From Verrucomicrobiota bacterium (GTDB lineage: Bacteria > Verrucomicrobiota > Kiritimatiellia > CAIQIC01 > Lenti-01), in the NCBI GenBank assembly GCA_003451935.1, contig DMJA01000059.1, forward strand, positions 1 to 8,493: 8,493 nucleotides of DNA, in the 5' to 3' direction. The translations under genes were made by a program, and so were the position numbers. Position 1 is the first letter of the stretch; the number at the start of each line of letters is the position of its first letter. Below are positions 7,901 to 8,493 of this stretch, one piece after another. The notes beneath the pieces are model-generated. The model was not told the DNA's origin. It did not search any database and worked only from the letters and a program-made list of their open reading frames with translations.

Positions 7901-8493
7901 TGGGCGCGGTCATCCCCGGTGCCGTCGTAGAGGCCCTTTTCCTGGAGCACGTAGCCGCTGAGGCCCGGCCAGTCGTTGTGGGCCGCGTTCGTGACGGTCG
8001 TGCCGATGGTCCACGGCACGTGGTCGGCCAGGAACTCCGGGTCGTTCCACCGCACGGTCTCGGCGACATTGAAGTAGTTGCGCTGGGTTTGCGGGTTGAC
8101 GGGCTGGCCCTCGTTGCGCAGGTAGTGGATCACGTGCCAGCCGAGGTTGGGCGACGTGAAAATCTTGCCCGCCGCATCCACGAGGGCCCCGTTGGCGGTC
8201 GTGTAGGCCAGGTTGAAATATCCGAACTTGAAGTCGGTCTGGTTGGGCTCCAATTGCACCGGCGTGCCCGCCACATGCACATCCGGCGTGTGCGGCCATA
8301 CGTTGAAGGTGGTGGTTTCCACCTTCACCGCGTTGGTGTCCTGCAAATCGGTGGTCGTCCACCAGATGAGCTTCGCCGTCACCGGCCGGATGGCGAACAG
8401 CTTGCCTTCGAAGCTGCTCCAGTAGAAGGAATTCCCCGGCGTGTCGTCGGGATTGCCCGTAAGGATGCGGATTTCCGGCAGCATCTTCACGGC
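1918..8493 (-). CDS. Giant multidomain LamG-containing extracellular-type protein, N-terminus beyond window
   Basis: The frame is open to the right edge, so at least 2191 residues are present and the N-terminus, with any signal peptide, is missing. The GTG at 8490 is only an in-frame codon, with no reason to call it a start. Positions here count from it. Visible order: beta-rich region with a duplicated unit (237-280 and 445-494); EF-hand-like loops DFNGDGTND (417-425) and DVDRNGAAD (616-624); LamG/ConA-like domain (about 664-840); a further beta part; a largely helical block (about 1030-1420) including GWVKRVLAGIN, LLGNEAYADACDPTIGF and a dockerin-like loop DANGNGNINEDD (1223-1234); a charged helix (1430-1490); a beta-rich insert (1520-1605); long helices (about 1605-1875); and a beta-rich C-terminus ending DIKLYFQTYSYSGN. 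No catalytic site is firmly recognised. I recall related huge LamG proteins in environmental genomes but cannot verify this or give a function. The likely location is the cell surface or outside. It is the upstream member of an operon with the secreted protein at 1073-1903. It has no C-terminal anchor. Confidence 0.88.
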   Translation of the reverse strand, partial: AVKMLPEIRILTGNPDDTPGNSFYWSSFEGKLFAIRPVTAKLIWWTTTDLQDTNAVKVETTTFNVWPHTPDVHVAGTPVQLEPNQTDFKFGYFNLAYTTANGALVDAAGKIFTSPNLGWHVIHYLRNEGQPVNPQTQRNYFNVAETVRWNDPEFLADHVPWTIGTTVTNAAHNDWPGLSGYVLQEKGLYDGTGDDRAHDRLTRRGPIIPVNLDTASTNDDLIVVWYKKNRIGTAWSSVPVRYDLSWPTHAPKIVIASTLGSGPLDPVAFAQARVYDQPDPALAGYNPNEEHALLAPSGSGQAIYALRNDLNAILGKSEPFALLKYKDPAVNEWRIKAYQVVAEEAPYFFRYGGEAGKEIQPPMPLSVLPLCTNNYGVSGPYFIDCRHKIYAKAAGVNGTDTNIVLRYFYPLQPGFFYDFNGDGTNDVAQGTPLAWLDRRPGGATGVPVNVAFDIHWPANVPELALGETLFHAKHGLPDIYSMAKVQVIYDSLDPFANKPTNSVARLFDPTSSRSVAVPVGFQWPSSIQRESSGGMEVFPQLPYHLRARFYHDPTAKRLCFKGSYDDSGSGEPLALLNVMSEREQARIQAIDGEGTPSAFDGLVDQLAQLTRNPNGVDVDRNGAADAAVRVGLATNGTNIVRETFGAGPKALSAGMADVPPATPVPGYCASFSSTNGLALPAIPGTNMDFTVCAWMRVNIGNTAPLFTNRAGAAELFVFQPQPGAGRFVVDDRPMGQPGVSGIVNHEFDEAWHHWAFVRSVEDAELRIYVDGALVGAATANGSATDFSGLRISASFRGQVDELQLWGVARTESDIAAMQARRLTGREDGLIAYWHFDETTTTNGLRIAREAAGKGYDIAAAPSLFTPSAAPCAIPDRYVVLVENNDPDLGALPIGLKLIRIANRLYRGELKVVNADNVFDERQTLRHSGDFGGEPQNAEFEWYYHPDDSSFHPEDMPDPDGGDMRGWIRFQPDGFGCNDATIGDGGQSSLLTLSDNWFIMRYRGYALNQSGSNVVPWSAWIGDPAATTVPRAMLAQGWVKRVLAGINLFDQRTANFRDNEVSTIASMIRQAGPRYEGDVAMNPDAANLNSLGIIEIYQTVLNRARNLSIDGIPAVDYEPANNALLLAANRIADLYMLLGNEAYADACDPTIGFATDSTEYGSLASSIFAFQNQLDSLIEEELCLLRGRDDKTTGVGARPAYNRLFWNFTQGDGEVAYSQVYNIGDANGNGNINEDDAKLMYPQGHGDAWGHYLTAVKIYYTLLRHPKYTWTPRAETVLLSGVPVSVDYLDERKFASAAAAKARVGSEVADLVYRHNYVDDPAGQWQGYLDTDTNRAWGVSEWARRAGQGAYFDWVVANAILPPQDPNPAHSGIQVIDRRTVSELGEIVGQATHVQSMLDKSDQGLSPLGLAKGVVTFDIDPSFMDPLMGRQTHFEQIYARAMEAMKNAKTVFDMANKTTSALRMEQENEEDFANQAEEQERDYKNRLIELFGYPHSGDIGTGKTFPEGYDGPDLYHYMYVDNADLTGRTAPLATNITGYFTKLGTGKTVTLPGVQPIETPSPLNYFFPGDLKNVQGYVMTGSVMEVDFPLSQGAGYAFVPPAAWGKRRAPGDLQKALGDMLQAEMRLKIALLNYHAHIAKLTDAIEILDARYALRAETLRLRDVASGKTLALKLSSAALKATSKILEAVASGLDTRAGYVIEGIPKVVGLATDALAPARASLKAVSAEGSLACKIGAGVAEAGSQGLDAWAASVNANLALDIETQQYEFEVKQRLKEFEQLLRQEPVLRAEAYHMGEAVDQASGEYEAILAKGLRLIEERIAFRQKTAAETQETRYRDMAFRIFRNDALQKYRAQFDLAARYVYLAAAAYDYELNLLAGDNGAGRQFFTDIVRQRSLGQIENGLPIAGQPGLANSLARMSQNFAVLKPQLGLNNPVDRNDRFSLRSECFRISRSTTNQEANAWWRAKLKECRVENLWDLPEYRRYCRPPGDQNVTGPIPGIAIRFRSSILSGHNYFGWPTAAGDSHYDATYFATKIRSVGVWFSDYDTERLSQTPGVYLIPVGLDVLRASEATDFSTREWRVIDQRLPIPFPISSTDLAREDWIPGNDTMSGSFADVRRFSSFRAYHDALLYDSSTFTASSRLVGRSVWNTEWLLIVPGNDLLYDAEAGLDAFIDTVSDIKLYFQTYSYSGN
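2866..3678 (-). other. Long alpha-helical segment with apolar centre near the C-terminus of the giant protein
   Basis: Residues about 1605-1875 are rich in Ala, Leu, Glu, Lys, Arg and Gln and nearly lack proline outside the centre, as expected of long coiled-coil-like helices. Examples are LQAEMRLKIALLNYHAHIAK, then FEVKQRLKEFEQLLRQEP. At about 1697-1750 the charge drops and a Gly/Ala-rich, less polar stretch appears (from YVIEGIPKVVGLATDALAPA to GVAEAG). The segment ends in ARYVYLAAAAYDYELNLL. Helical content is judged by eye from composition, not predicted by software. Confidence 0.55.
4789..4824 (-). other. Dockerin-like calcium loop in the helical block of the giant protein
   Basis: Residues 1223-1234 read DANGNGNINEDD, with Asp/Asn at positions 1, 3, 5 and 7 and acidic residues at the end, the pattern of a dockerin type I or EF-hand calcium loop. 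Only one loop is present here, whereas a real dockerin has two. It is therefore more likely a structural calcium site than a cohesin-binding module. It is followed directly by YPQGHGDAWGHY (1239-1250). Confidence 0.6.
5971..6504 (-). other. LamG / concanavalin-A-like lectin domain in the giant protein
   Basis: Residues about 664-840 of the giant protein carry the usual LamG landmarks: an opening PGYCASFSSTNGLALP, the strand DFTVCAWMRV (687-696), the HHWAFVRS strand, ELRIYVDGALVGAA, then GQVDELQLWGVARTESDI and a closing GLIAYWHFDE. The last two are typical of the LamG_3 type found in large bacterial exoproteins. Cys667 and Cys691 could form a disulfide, in keeping with an exported protein. Such domains commonly bind glycans or proteins, often with calcium. 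The ligand cannot be read from the sequence. Confidence 0.85.
7009..7158 (-). repeat. Second copy of an internal duplicated beta unit in the giant protein
   Basis: Residues 445-494 (VPVNVAFDIHWPANVPELAL through VIYDSLDPF) parallel residues 237-280, encoded at 7651-7782. Shared positions are VPV, a D-x-x-WP-x-x-xP core, a T-L turn, a later P, an A-x-V strand and a YD-x-x-DP ending. Both are preceded by similar hydrophobic strands followed by an aromatic turn (LIVVWYKK and IVLRYFYP). The match is at protein level only, so this is an old domain duplication rather than a recent DNA repeat. Confidence 0.5.
7651..7782 (-). repeat. First copy of an internal duplicated beta unit in the giant protein
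   Basis: Residues 237-280 (VPVRYDLSWPTHAPKIVIAS through RVYDQPDPA) are the N-terminal partner of the unit at 445-494. This copy continues into GYNPNEEHALL (282-292) and IYALRNDLN, which look well constrained and have only a loose counterpart after the second copy (PTNSVARLFDP). The unit is probably an Ig-like or other beta-sandwich domain. The family is not recognised. Confidence 0.5.

Overview
The window is GC-rich and almost entirely coding. It fits a free-living or environmental bacterium of the Planctomycetes-Verrucomicrobia-Chlamydiae group, most plausibly Verrucomicrobiota or Kiritimatiellota. The main clue is the secreted 276-aa protein, which carries a paired calcium-loop block (DLNANGIPD...WE followed by DFDLDG.SN..EY..GTDP). 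In my experience this block is especially common in exported proteins of that group. The taxonomic guess is inference, because the window has no rRNA or other marker gene.

Layout: (1) A plus-strand gene occupies about 85-1041 and may begin upstream of the window. It encodes a protein resembling queuosine-nucleotide N-glycosylase (Qng1/DUF2419, helix-hairpin-helix glycosylase superfamily), with a C-terminal four-cysteine loop like the [4Fe-4S] loop of endonuclease III. (2) After a 31-bp convergent gap, the rest of the window is a minus-strand operon read from right to left. Its first visible gene is a giant ORF of at least 2191 residues (1918-8493), cut off at its N-terminus by the window edge. 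(3) Only 14 bp downstream, with a good Shine-Dalgarno in the gap, lies a 276-aa secreted protein (1073-1903) with a signal peptide and dockerin/thrombospondin-3-like calcium loops.

The giant protein has, in order: a beta-rich N-terminal part with an internal duplication, EF-hand-like loops, a LamG/concanavalin-A-like domain, a helical central block with a dockerin-like loop, a charged coiled-coil-like segment, a beta-rich insert, about 270 residues of long helices around a less polar Gly/Ala-rich centre, and a beta-rich C-terminal domain. I recall similar very large LamG-containing proteins from environmental genomes but know no assigned function. The helix/apolar-centre/beta order is superficially like the pore and TcB-binding portion of Tc-toxin A subunits, which is a testable speculation. 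The small downstream protein is probably co-expressed and may be a secreted partner. The Qng1-like gene faces the operon and is probably unrelated to it.

No tRNA, rRNA, CRISPR array, insertion sequence or convincing intrinsic terminator was seen. The operon promoter must lie beyond the right edge. There is no non-coding stretch longer than about 85 bp.
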